Positions 24,998 to 32,967 of a stretch of DNA of 39,086 nucleotides are shown one piece after another. Source of the DNA: Methanobacteriota archaeon (lineage in GTDB: Archaea > Thermoplasmatota > Thermoplasmata > RBG-16-68-12); NCBI GenBank assembly GCA_005878385.1, contig VBMN01000055.1, positions 1-39,086 on the forward strand, in the 5' to 3' direction. Numbering within the stretch: the stretch's first letter is position 1; each line of letters starts with the position of its first letter. Below the pieces are notes generated by a model. That model did not search any database. It saw only the letters and a list, made by a program, of their open reading frames with translations, and was not told the origin of the DNA. The translations under genes and the position numbers were made by a program.

Positions 24998-25303
24998 TCA
25001 CTCCTCTTTGATCTGGGCGCCAGGAATCACGTACTTGAAGAGATCGAAGAGATTCATCGCCTGGTTCACGAAATCCCGAGCGATGCCGTCGCCGGTGTCC
25101 AATCCGAACACGAGCTCCAAGTCGTCGACCTTCCAGACGCTCACCAAGTTCGCGACGGTGCGCTGCGTCGCCGCCTCGCTCACACGGAGTTTGCCGATCA
25201 GGTTCTCACCCTCCCGGGTCGTGGAGAGAGAGACCAAGAAACCGCGCCCTTGCAGCTGCTTCTTCGCGATTGTCGTCATTTCCGATTTGTCCTCTTTTGC
25301 CAT
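24998..25303 (-). CDS. Hypothetical protein
   Basis: MAKEDKSEMTTIAKKQLQGRGFLVSLSTTREGENLIGKLRVSEAATQRTVANLVSVWKVDDLELVFGLDTG... Confidence 0.6.
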   Translation of the reverse strand: MAKEDKSEMTTIAKKQLQGRGFLVSLSTTREGENLIGKLRVSEAATQRTVANLVSVWKVDDLELVFGLDTGDGIARDFVNQAMNLFDLFKYVIPGAQIKEE

Positions 25304-25418
25304 CGAGGGTGCCTCCCGCGGAGCTATTCCGACCATCCGTAATAAAGGCTGTGAGAAGAGGCCCACAAGAGTCCGCCACGATGGAAATTTATACCGCGGG
25401 GTGCGTTGCGCGGACGTC

Positions 25419-25491
25419 GGGCTCGTGGTCTAGCGGTTATGACATCGCTCTCACACAGCGAAGGTCACCGGTTCGAATCCGGTCGAGCCCA
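25419..25491 (+). tRNA. tRNA-Val (CAC)
   Basis: GGGCTCG/CGAGCCC acceptor; D-arm TGGTCTAGCGGTTATGAC; CGCT-CTCACAC-AGCG anticodon arm; T-arm CCGGTTCGAATCCGG; discriminator A. Confidence 0.95.
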
Positions 25492-25539
25492 TCGCTCTTC
25501 TTGATCGCGGATTCGCGCTGGTTTGCCGATCGGACATGA

Positions 25540-25845
25540 TCAATGTGCGACCGTCGCGGTGAGCGCTGCGACGAGCACCGCGACCAAGGCAAGGCCGGCC
25601 AGCGGAATCAGGGCGAGCCACCGCGGCTCATAACGGAGATGCATGTAATAGGCGACGACGAGGCTCGCTTTGATTGTCGACATGATGACCAGGAGAACGA
25701 TGCGGAAGGTATGTTCGAGGACGGGGAAGTAACCGGGCGTCGTGATCGCGAGTTCGAGTCCGGTCACCACCGCGAGCGTCACGAAGACCGGGATGTACGG
25801 TCGACGCCGAAGCGTCTCGCCGAGCGCCGGAGCTTGCGTCGCCAA
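25540..25845 (-). CDS. Cytochrome c oxidase subunit IV-like (COX4_pro)
   Basis: 101 aa, three hydrophobic segments, EHTFRIVLLVIMSTIKASLVVAYYMHLRYEPR. Confidence 0.8.
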   Translation of the reverse strand: MATQAPALGETLRRRPYIPVFVTLAVVTGLELAITTPGYFPVLEHTFRIVLLVIMSTIKASLVVAYYMHLRYEPRWLALIPLAGLALVAVLVAALTATVAH

Positions 25846-25871
25846 CGCCGTTTCCGCCGTTTGTCACCACC

Positions 25872-26711
25872 TCAGACCAGATAGACGATCGTAAAGAGGA
25901 AGATCCAGACGACGTCCACAAAGTGCCAGTACAGGCCGACGAGTTCGACGGCCTCGTGATTTTGCTTCGTGAATCCACCTTTGAATGCCTTCCTCGTCAC
26001 GTAGGCTAGGGCGAGGACACCCGCGGTCACGTGGGATCCGTGCACCCCTGTCTGTGCATAGAATGTGGGACCGTACAGGGGGTTGACGCCGGAGCCTAGC
26101 GGGGCGTGAGTAAAGGTGAGGCCCTCCCCGAAATACAACTTCTGGTACTCGAAGGCCTGGATGCTCAGGAACGTGATTCCGAGGAGAAGGGTCGCGAGGA
26201 GGAAGAACCGATGCTTCACCTTGTCGTCGCGCTCGATTGCCGCGAGCGCCTCGACCATCGTCAGGCTGCTGCAGATGAGGATGAACGTATTCAATCCGGT
26301 CAGGGGCACGTTCAGGATCTGGTTCGGCGTTGCCCACGGTCCCCCGAACGTCGGCAATCCCGGAGTCCCAGTCCGCAAGCGCAAGGTGAAGGACGAGCCG
26401 ATGATCGCCGAGAAGAACATGATTTCGGTCGCGAGGAACAACCACATGCCCAACTTCCGCGCGCTGACTCGTGGAAACTTGGACTCGACCGCCGTCGCCA
26501 GTCCATAGAAGGCGCTCGACGGCCTTTGCATGTCCTGGTGGATCCATCCCCCCGCCCCGCCCGCGAAGATCACCAGGCCGACGAGGAGCATCGGGACGCT
26601 CGCCGACACGATGCCGACGTAACCAACGCCCATGCCGATCGCGATGATTACCGGCCAGGGGCTGCCGTGGTGTTCCTCCTCTTCTTCCCCGGCGGGCTCC
26701 GAATGCGCCAT
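25872..26711 (-). CDS. Heme-copper oxidase subunit III
   Basis: KLGMWLFLATEIMFFSAIIGSSF..., ACVQTGVHGSHVTAGVLALAYV-like segment QTGVHGSHVTAGV, VGLYWHFVDVVWIFLFTIVYLV. Confidence 0.93.
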   Translation of the reverse strand: MAHSEPAGEEEEEHHGSPWPVIIAIGMGVGYVGIVSASVPMLLVGLVIFAGGAGGWIHQDMQRPSSAFYGLATAVESKFPRVSARKLGMWLFLATEIMFFSAIIGSSFTLRLRTGTPGLPTFGGPWATPNQILNVPLTGLNTFILICSSLTMVEALAAIERDDKVKHRFFLLATLLLGITFLSIQAFEYQKLYFGEGLTFTHAPLGSGVNPLYGPTFYAQTGVHGSHVTAGVLALAYVTRKAFKGGFTKQNHEAVELVGLYWHFVDVVWIFLFTIVYLV

Positions 26712-27115
26712 CCGCCTCGTTCCGCCGTCGTGGATAATCAGGGCCGCTATAACATCTTCGGTATTACGTTTCGAATCTCATCAATTCGGGCGGAACACCC
26801 AGGGATCGTGAGCGAGGCTCAAGAACAAGTCTCGGGATTTCGACCACTCGATGAGCCAGTTCGGGACGGGAATCCGAGGCCCCTCGGGGCGAAATCGCAT
26901 GCGATGTGCGTTCTTCGCGAGGGGGATAAAAGCATCGATGTTCGTGCTGATTCCAATTCCCAGGAGATAGAACGCACCCTCCCGCGGAGCCGATCGCAGC
27001 GATTGCGTCGACGCATTGCTCGGAGGCGGGCGAGGCTACACCCCGAACATTGGATGGTAGCCACCGACGAAACGGCTTATACTCGAGCCTGGAATGAGGA
27101 GTCGTCCGGATTCCG

Positions 27116-27919
27116 ATGCCCGACGTTCGACGGATGAAGACGAAACTAGTCCTCGTGGGTGAGGGCGGAGTAGGCAAGACCTCTCTCGTCCGGCGGTTCG
27201 TCCTCAACGAATACCAAGACACCTACTTGCAGACCGTCGGAACGCGGGTGAGCAAGATTGAGCTCACGATCCCCCACGGGGCGGACACGGAAGTCCAGAT
27301 GGACATGGCGATCTTCGACATCATGGGCCAGAAGGGCTTCCGGGACCTCGTCCGGGAAACGTATTACCACGGGGCGGGTGCCCTCATGGCGGTATGCGAT
27401 CTTACTCAAAAGGACAGCCTCTCCGCCTTGGACGAATGGATCCCCCCCGCCCTCGAGATCACCGGGGACGTGCCGCTGTATCTCGTCGTCAACAAGAAGG
27501 ACATGGAGGTCCAGCGAGCCATCTCGGACGAGGAGATTCATCGGGCCGCGGAAACCTTTGCCGCACCGTACATCCTGACGTCGGCGCTCACCGGTGAATT
27601 CGTCGAGGATGTGTTCAATGCCCTGGCGATCGAAATGGTCAACCGGGCGTTCCGCCAGGAGGACACGCGCGCGGCCGAGCGCAGTTTGCGTGACAAGGCC
27701 CTCGTCCTTCTGGACAAACGCGGTTCCGTGGGCTTGAAGAAACAGCAGTTCTTCCAAATCCTCCGCGGCGTGAAGGTGGACGACCTCCAGGCGGAACTCG
27801 ACCGTCTCGAAAGGGAAGGCCTGGTGACCATTCTCTGGTACGGCGCCTCCGATTTTGCCGTCACCATCACCCCGCGCGGCGTGAAAGCGGTCAAGCAGGC
27901 CTCCACGTGGGAGGGGTAA
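27116..27919 (+). CDS. Ras/Rab-like small GTPase with C-terminal winged-helix-like extension
   Basis: G1 GEGGVGKTS, G3 DIMGQ, G4 NKKD, G5 TSA; C-terminal ALVLLDKRGSVGLKKQQFFQILRGVKVDDLQAELDRLEREGLVTILWYGASDFAVTITPRGVKAV. TATA-like cttatac upstream. Confidence 0.82.
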   Translation: MPDVRRMKTKLVLVGEGGVGKTSLVRRFVLNEYQDTYLQTVGTRVSKIELTIPHGADTEVQMDMAIFDIMGQKGFRDLVRETYYHGAGALMAVCDLTQKDSLSALDEWIPPALEITGDVPLYLVVNKKDMEVQRAISDEEIHRAAETFAAPYILTSALTGEFVEDVFNALAIEMVNRAFRQEDTRAAERSLRDKALVLLDKRGSVGLKKQQFFQILRGVKVDDLQAELDRLEREGLVTILWYGASDFAVTITPRGVKAVKQASTWEG

Positions 27920-27943
27920 CTCGATGGAGAGGGGGGAACGGAC

Positions 27944-28549
27944 ACGAAGAAAGTCCAGCTGGAGCAAATCCTACAATCGCTGGAGTCGGTGAGTACTCCG
28001 TCTCCAGCGACGGAACAATATCCGACGCCTCCCGGGATCGCCGCGGAGGTGATCCACTTCGCCCACGGGCGCGGCGATGTCGCAGGTCGCTCCGTGGTAG
28101 ACTTGGGCTGCGGGAATGGCGTCCTCGCGATTGCCGCGAAATTGTCGGGAGCCGTCCGCGTCCTTGGCGTCGACGTCGATCCGGAGTCCATTGAAGTCGC
28201 TCGTCGCAATGCCGAACACGCGGAGGTCGAAGTCGAATGGATTCTCGCGGATGTGCACAGCGTGCACGAACCATTCGACACGGTGGTGATGAATCCCCCG
28301 TTTGGCGCCCAAACACGCCATGCGGACCGTCCGTTCCTTGATGCGGCGATGGCGGTGGGGCGGGTCGTATACACCTTTCTAAATCCGAAGTCCGAGGAGT
28401 TCGTGCGGCGCCGGATCGAGGCAATCGGAGGCCATGTCACCGACCGTCTCGAATACGGATTCCCGATCTCGCACATGTTCCCGTTTCATCGGCACGAGGT
28501 TCGGGTGCAGGATGCCCTCCTCTACCGCGTGGCGGTGGCGAAGGGCTAA
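27944..28549 (+). CDS. METTL5-like N6-adenine methyltransferase; start codon unclear
   Basis: Family-like N-terminus (ACG)KKVQLEQILQSLESVSTPSPATEQYPTPPGIAAEVIHFAHG, VVDLGCGNGVLAIAA, VVMNPPFGAQTRHADRPFL. The track starts at GTG 27989, which cuts off the family-like N-terminus. Confidence 0.8.
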   Translation, partial: TKKVQLEQILQSLESVSTPSPATEQYPTPPGIAAEVIHFAHGRGDVAGRSVVDLGCGNGVLAIAAKLSGAVRVLGVDVDPESIEVARRNAEHAEVEVEWILADVHSVHEPFDTVVMNPPFGAQTRHADRPFLDAAMAVGRVVYTFLNPKSEEFVRRRIEAIGGHVTDRLEYGFPISHMFPFHRHEVRVQDALLYRVAVAKG

Positions 28550-28597
28550 ATACCGAGGTCCGTTCTTCGTGCGAACGAACGGTGAGGAACGGACCGA

Positions 28598-29362
28598 ATG
28601 GAAGCGAAGATGGTCCTGCCGGGCGATGAGATCGCGACGGCGGAAGAGTTCGAACCCGGCGAGGGGACGTACGAGAAGAACGGGCTCGTGTTCGCGGCGA
28701 CCCCCGGCGTGCTGATCCTGGATCCCGGGAATCGTGTTGCGCGCGTGCGCGCATTCAATCCTCCAGCCGAACTGAGAGTGGGCGACATCGTCTACGGTGT
28801 CATCGACGACATCCGCGGCATGATGGCGACGGCGACGATCCAGGCCATTCACGGTCGCGCCCGCCAGATCAGTGGCGAGTCGGAAGGGACGATCCACATA
28901 TCGAATGTCTCCGAGGACTACACGGAAGACATCCACGACAAATTCCGCCTGGGCGATGTCATCCGTGCCAAGGTCGTTCAGGTGAAACCGTCGGTCCAGT
29001 TGACGACCGCGGAGCCGGACCTCGGTGTCGTAAAGGCCATGTGCTCGGTCTGTCGTGGACCACTGGAACTCCGAGGACGCGACCTGTACTGCCCGCGTGA
29101 CGAGCGGACCGAACAGAGGAAGCTCGCGGCGGACTACGCCGACCTTCGGCTCTTCGTGCCCGCGAGCGAACTGGGCGGCGGGACGATTCCGGAAAAACAT
29201 CGCGGGGGTCGCGGCGAGGGCGCGGACCGCGGGGGTCGAGATCGCGGCGGGCGGGGAGGCGGTCATGATCGGTTCCGCGATCGGGGCGGCGGCGGTCGGG
29301 GGCGCGATGGGCGAAGTCCGCGGGGCGGCGGAAGGGACCGCGATCGCGGTCGGCACCGTTGA
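28598..29362 (+). CDS. Exosome subunit Csl4 with long C-terminal RG/RGG-rich tail
   Basis: MVLPGDEIATAEEFEPGEGTYEKNGLVFAATPGVL..., S1-like VGDIVYGVIDDI, zinc ribbon CSVCRGPLELRGRDLYCPRD, tail GGRGEGADRGGRDRGGRGGGHDRFRDRGGGGRGRDGRSPRGGGRDRDRGRHR. Confidence 0.92.
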   Translation: MEAKMVLPGDEIATAEEFEPGEGTYEKNGLVFAATPGVLILDPGNRVARVRAFNPPAELRVGDIVYGVIDDIRGMMATATIQAIHGRARQISGESEGTIHISNVSEDYTEDIHDKFRLGDVIRAKVVQVKPSVQLTTAEPDLGVVKAMCSVCRGPLELRGRDLYCPRDERTEQRKLAADYADLRLFVPASELGGGTIPEKHRGGRGEGADRGGRDRGGRGGGHDRFRDRGGGGRGRDGRSPRGGGRDRDRGRHR

Positions 29363-29467
29363 TCCGCGCAAAAAATTCCTGACGATTGCGTTCCGAGAAT
29401 TAGCATCAAGAATCGAAGGCAAAAAGATAAGAACCATCTCCGTGATAGCAGCGTAAAGAGGTTGCGA

Positions 29468-29632
29468 ATGCCTCCGTCCAACGAAGAACTCATGCGCGAA
29501 CTGACGCGTCTTCGCACGGAAATCCAGCAGCTCCGTGAGGTCGTGAGTGCCTTGTTCAACGCGGTCTTCGAGGAAGGAGACGAGGATTGGGACACGGTCC
29601 CCGAAAAGGATGAATTCAACCTTTACAACTGA
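29468..29632 (+). CDS. Small acidic coiled-coil protein (54 aa)
   Basis: Own translation: MPPSNEELMRELTRLRTEIQQLREVVSALFNAVFEEGDEDWDTVPEKDEFNLYN; shorter than the supplied ORFs. Confidence 0.55.
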   Translation: MPPSNEELMRELTRLRTEIQQLREVVSALFNAVFEEGDEDWDTVPEKDEFNLYN

Positions 29633-29688
29633 GTCCTCTTCGAACGGTGGGCGTCCGCTGTTTATATTCTCTGTGGCTATGCCTTGGC

Positions 29689-30900
29689 GTGGCCGAGCTC
29701 GGCGACCTCGTGAAGACGCATGAGAATTGGCGGCTTCACCAGGCGATTAATCTCCAGGCATCCGAAAACATCATGAGCGCGGAAGCGCGGTCGTTCCTCA
29801 GCACGGACTTCGCGCACCGGTACACGCTCCCGGAAGATCTGGTCCCCGGTTTGACTGGCCTGAAGAACGCATACCGCGGTACGAAACATACGGACGCGAT
29901 GGAGGCGTTGTCGGAGCGATACGCCCGAGAGCTGTTCCGATCCATGTACGCGTCGCTCAAGCCTCTCTCCGGACACCTCGCGGCATTCATGTTGCTGCAG
30001 GCCTCCTGCAAACGGGGTGACCGCATCTTGGTGATCTCCGCGGCCCACGGCGGATACGACGGCTACATGCCGGGGTTCTTACCTGAGTATCTGGGACTCA
30101 CGGTGGATTTCCTCCCGTTTGACGACCGCTCGTGGAACGTGGATGCGAAAGCGGCCGCGGATGCGATCATCGAGACGAAGCCGCGTCTCGCGCTCGTCGG
30201 CGCCAGCCTGATTCTGTTCCCGTACAACTTGCGCTGGCTCCGCGGCGCATGTGACGACGTCGGAACGGTGCTCGGCTACGACGCGTCCCATGTCCTCGGT
30301 TTGATTGCAGGCGGCGAATTTCAGAAGCCCTTGTTGGAGGGCGTCGACGTGCTGAGTGCCAGCACCCACAAGTCGTTCCCCGGTCCTCAGGGTGGTCTGT
30401 TCCTCTCGAACCGCAAGGACCTGTTCGACCGCGCCATGCAGACGTTCCTCTGGCGGATCCAGGACAACGCCCACTGGAATCGGATCGCCTCGACTGCGCA
30501 GGTGCTCCTCGAGATGAAGGAGTTCGGCGGGGTCTACGCGAGGCAGGTGATCGCCAACTCGAAGGCCCTCGGGAAGCAACTCGACATGTGGGGATTCCCG
30601 GTGAAGTTCGCGTCCCTCGGATATTCCGGGTGTCATCAGATTCACGTGGACCAGACCGCTCTGAGAGATGGGTGGGGTCTCACCTCCGCCCAGTTCGCGG
30701 ATCGTCTGGAGGCGAACAATCTCATTGTCGATGCGGTGGGCCGGATCGGGACGAGCGAGATCACGAGGATGGGGGCGACGGAGGAGGAAATGCAATCGAT
30801 TGCTGGCTTGATCGTCCGCGCCGCCCGGGGCGAGGATGTTCGGAGCGAGGCGGCGGAAGTCCGCTCTCGACTTCGGATGGCCTTCGTGTTCCCTTCGTGA
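29689..30900 (+). CDS. glyA: Serine hydroxymethyltransferase, archaeal type
   Basis: INLQASENIMSAEARSFLSTDFAHRY..., STHKSFPGPQGG PLP-lysine motif. GTG 29689 with TATA tttatattc about 20-28 nt upstream. Confidence 0.92.
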   Translation: MAELGDLVKTHENWRLHQAINLQASENIMSAEARSFLSTDFAHRYTLPEDLVPGLTGLKNAYRGTKHTDAMEALSERYARELFRSMYASLKPLSGHLAAFMLLQASCKRGDRILVISAAHGGYDGYMPGFLPEYLGLTVDFLPFDDRSWNVDAKAAADAIIETKPRLALVGASLILFPYNLRWLRGACDDVGTVLGYDASHVLGLIAGGEFQKPLLEGVDVLSASTHKSFPGPQGGLFLSNRKDLFDRAMQTFLWRIQDNAHWNRIASTAQVLLEMKEFGGVYARQVIANSKALGKQLDMWGFPVKFASLGYSGCHQIHVDQTALRDGWGLTSAQFADRLEANNLIVDAVGRIGTSEITRMGATEEEMQSIAGLIVRAARGEDVRSEAAEVRSRLRMAFVFPS

Positions 30901-30956
30901 CCCATCCCCGCATGTGACTGGATAAAGGCCATAAGCTGTCCCTTCCTTAGCCGGCC

Positions 30957-31967
30957 GTGGCCGGTCCCGACCGCTATCGCCGCCAGACGGTGCTCCCTGA
31001 AATTGGCGCGGAGGGTCAGCGGTCGCTCCGCGAATCGAAGGCGGTGGTCGTGGGTCTCGGCGCCCTCGGGAGTATCTCTTCGGACCTCCTGGTCCGCGCG
31101 GGGGTCGGCAACGTGCGCCTCGTCGACCGCGATGTCGTGGAATTCGTGAACCTGCAGCGTCAAACGCTGTATTCGGAGGCGGACGTGGACAAGCCGAAGG
31201 CAGAAGCCGCGGCAGAACGGCTCCGGCGGGTCAACTCGGAGGTGCGAATCGAGGCAGTTCCGAGAGACGTTCATTCCGCCACGGCGAAGGACATCCTCAA
31301 GGACGCCACCCTCGTCCTGGACGGGACGGACAACCTCGAGACGCGGTTCCTGTTGAACGAGGCCGCCTTGGACCTCGGCATTCCGTTCGTCTACGCGGGG
31401 GCGATCGCCACATACGGGATGGTGTTCTCGATCCGCACTCCCGACACGGCATGCTTTCGTTGTTTCAACCCGACGACGCCCGCCCCCGGCAGCCTGCCGA
31501 CCTGCGAGACCGCCGGCATCTTCAACGCGGTGTCCGCCCAGGTAGGAGCGATCCAAGCGGGCGAAGCCCTCCGGCTCATGGTCGGGGAACCCCCCTCGGG
31601 AGACCTCCTCGTCGTCGACGGTTGGAACCCGGAAATCCAGAAGATCCATCTGACCCGTCGCTCCGATTGCTCCGCCTGCGTTCATGGAAAACGAGAATAT
31701 TTGGGGGTCCGACGGACCCAAGTCTTGGCCTCTCTGTGTGGGAGCGACACGATCTCCCTCGATCCGATCCATGATGGTACGATCGACCTCGACGGATTGA
31801 GGCGTCGACTGGAATCTCTCGGCACCGCCCGTCGGGCCGGCGACGTCCTCGTCGCGGACGTCGAGGGTCGGCGACTCACCGTCTTCCCCGATGGACGCGC
31901 CTTGATTCGGGGCGTGAAGGATGAGAGTGAGGCCCGCGCGGTGTACGCCAAGTATGTTGGGGTCTGA
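30957..31967 (+). CDS. E1-like ThiF/MoeB/HesA adenylyltransferase with C-terminal extension
   Basis: VVVGLGALGSISSDLLVRAGVGNVRLVDRDVVEFVNLQRQTLY; LDGTDNLETRFLLNEA; CFRC...CSAC; PTCETAGIF. Confidence 0.9.
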   Translation: MAGPDRYRRQTVLPEIGAEGQRSLRESKAVVVGLGALGSISSDLLVRAGVGNVRLVDRDVVEFVNLQRQTLYSEADVDKPKAEAAAERLRRVNSEVRIEAVPRDVHSATAKDILKDATLVLDGTDNLETRFLLNEAALDLGIPFVYAGAIATYGMVFSIRTPDTACFRCFNPTTPAPGSLPTCETAGIFNAVSAQVGAIQAGEALRLMVGEPPSGDLLVVDGWNPEIQKIHLTRRSDCSACVHGKREYLGVRRTQVLASLCGSDTISLDPIHDGTIDLDGLRRRLESLGTARRAGDVLVADVEGRRLTVFPDGRALIRGVKDESEARAVYAKYVGV

Positions 31968-31968
31968 C

Positions 31969-32640
31969 ATGACGCGAAAAGGAATTCTGCTCCTGAGCGG
32001 AGGCTTTGACAGTCCCGTCGCGGGCCACTTGATGTCCCGTCAAGGGCTCGAGCTCGTCGCCGCCCACTTCTCGCTGGAGCCGATTACGGATGACGCGGCG
32101 GCGGTCAAGGCACGAACCCTGTGCGACATCCTCGGCCTCGGGTCCTTGTACGTCGTGCGGGTAGGAGAGGCGTTTGCCGAAGTCGCGCACGCCGCGAACC
32201 GGCGGTTCTATTTCGTCCTCACGAAACGCCTGATGGTTCGGCTCGCGGATGAGATCGGCGATCGGGAGGAGGCCGATGTCCTCGTGACGGGCGAGAACCT
32301 GGGACAAGTCTCGAGCCAGACACTCGCGAGCCTTCGTGCGATTGATGCCATCGCCCGACGTCCGGTCCTGCGGCCTTTGATCGGGTTCGACAAGCAGGAG
32401 ATCGTGGACCGGGCGAAGGAGATCGGCACGTACGAGGTCTCGAAGGGTCCGGAGATCTGCGATCTCCTCGGACCGTCACGTCCTTCGACCCACGCACGTC
32501 TCGATCAGATCCTTGGCGAGGAAGCCAAACTTGACCTAGATCGACTGGTGGCCTCCTGCCTGTCGGGCGTCGTGGCGGAAAAGTTCAAGGGGGACGGATC
32601 CGCTCGTCGCGTTCCCACCGGACTGAGGACGGCCGCATGA
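31969..32640 (+). CDS. ThiI-like PP-loop sulfurtransferase, without THUMP region
   Basis: GILLLSGGFDSPVAGHLMSRQGLELVAAHF...VLVTGENLGQVSSQTLASL...RPLIGFDKQEIVDRAKEIGTYEVS; starts directly after the E1 stop. Confidence 0.85.
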   Translation: MTRKGILLLSGGFDSPVAGHLMSRQGLELVAAHFSLEPITDDAAAVKARTLCDILGLGSLYVVRVGEAFAEVAHAANRRFYFVLTKRLMVRLADEIGDREEADVLVTGENLGQVSSQTLASLRAIDAIARRPVLRPLIGFDKQEIVDRAKEIGTYEVSKGPEICDLLGPSRPSTHARLDQILGEEAKLDLDRLVASCLSGVVAEKFKGDGSARRVPTGLRTAA

Positions 32641-32921
32641 CGTACTATTTGCTCAAACCGTGCCGGACCGCGACGGCCTTCATCTCGACCCTGAAGCAGT
32701 CCAGACGCGTCGACCTCACTGCGGCGGCCGAGCGCCTTCGTCTGAGGGGCTGGGTTGTCAGCGATGTGAAGGTGATGTTGATCCTCGAAGGAGACCCCGA
32801 GCTCACCGTGTACGAGAGCGGGAAGATTCTCGTCAAGACGGATGACGAGGGTGCGGCCCGGGCATCGATTGATCGGGTGTACGAGGCCATCGGAATTTCT
32901 ACGCCTCTCGCCGCGCCCTGA
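32637..32921 (+). CDS. Small uncharacterised protein, co-transcribed with ThiI-like gene
   Basis: ATGA overlap with the upstream stop; VDLTAAAERLRLRGWVVSDVKVMLILEGDPELTVYESGKILVKTDDEGAARASIDRVYEAIG. Confidence 0.75.
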   Translation: MTYYLLKPCRTATAFISTLKQSRRVDLTAAAERLRLRGWVVSDVKVMLILEGDPELTVYESGKILVKTDDEGAARASIDRVYEAIGISTPLAAP

Positions 32922-32967
32922 GCCGCACGAATCTTGGGACAAGCGGATGCTTGGGACGGGACCGGGT

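Noticed and set aside
29363-29467. A-rich leader between csl4 and the 54-aa ORF as a possible C/D box RNA
   Set aside because: Only weak box-like strings (tgata, ctga) and no convincing C/D arrangement.
31969-32640. ThiI-like gene considered as another N-terminal deletion
   Set aside because: Start codon directly follows the E1 stop with normal operon spacing, so a natural THUMP-less form is more likely.
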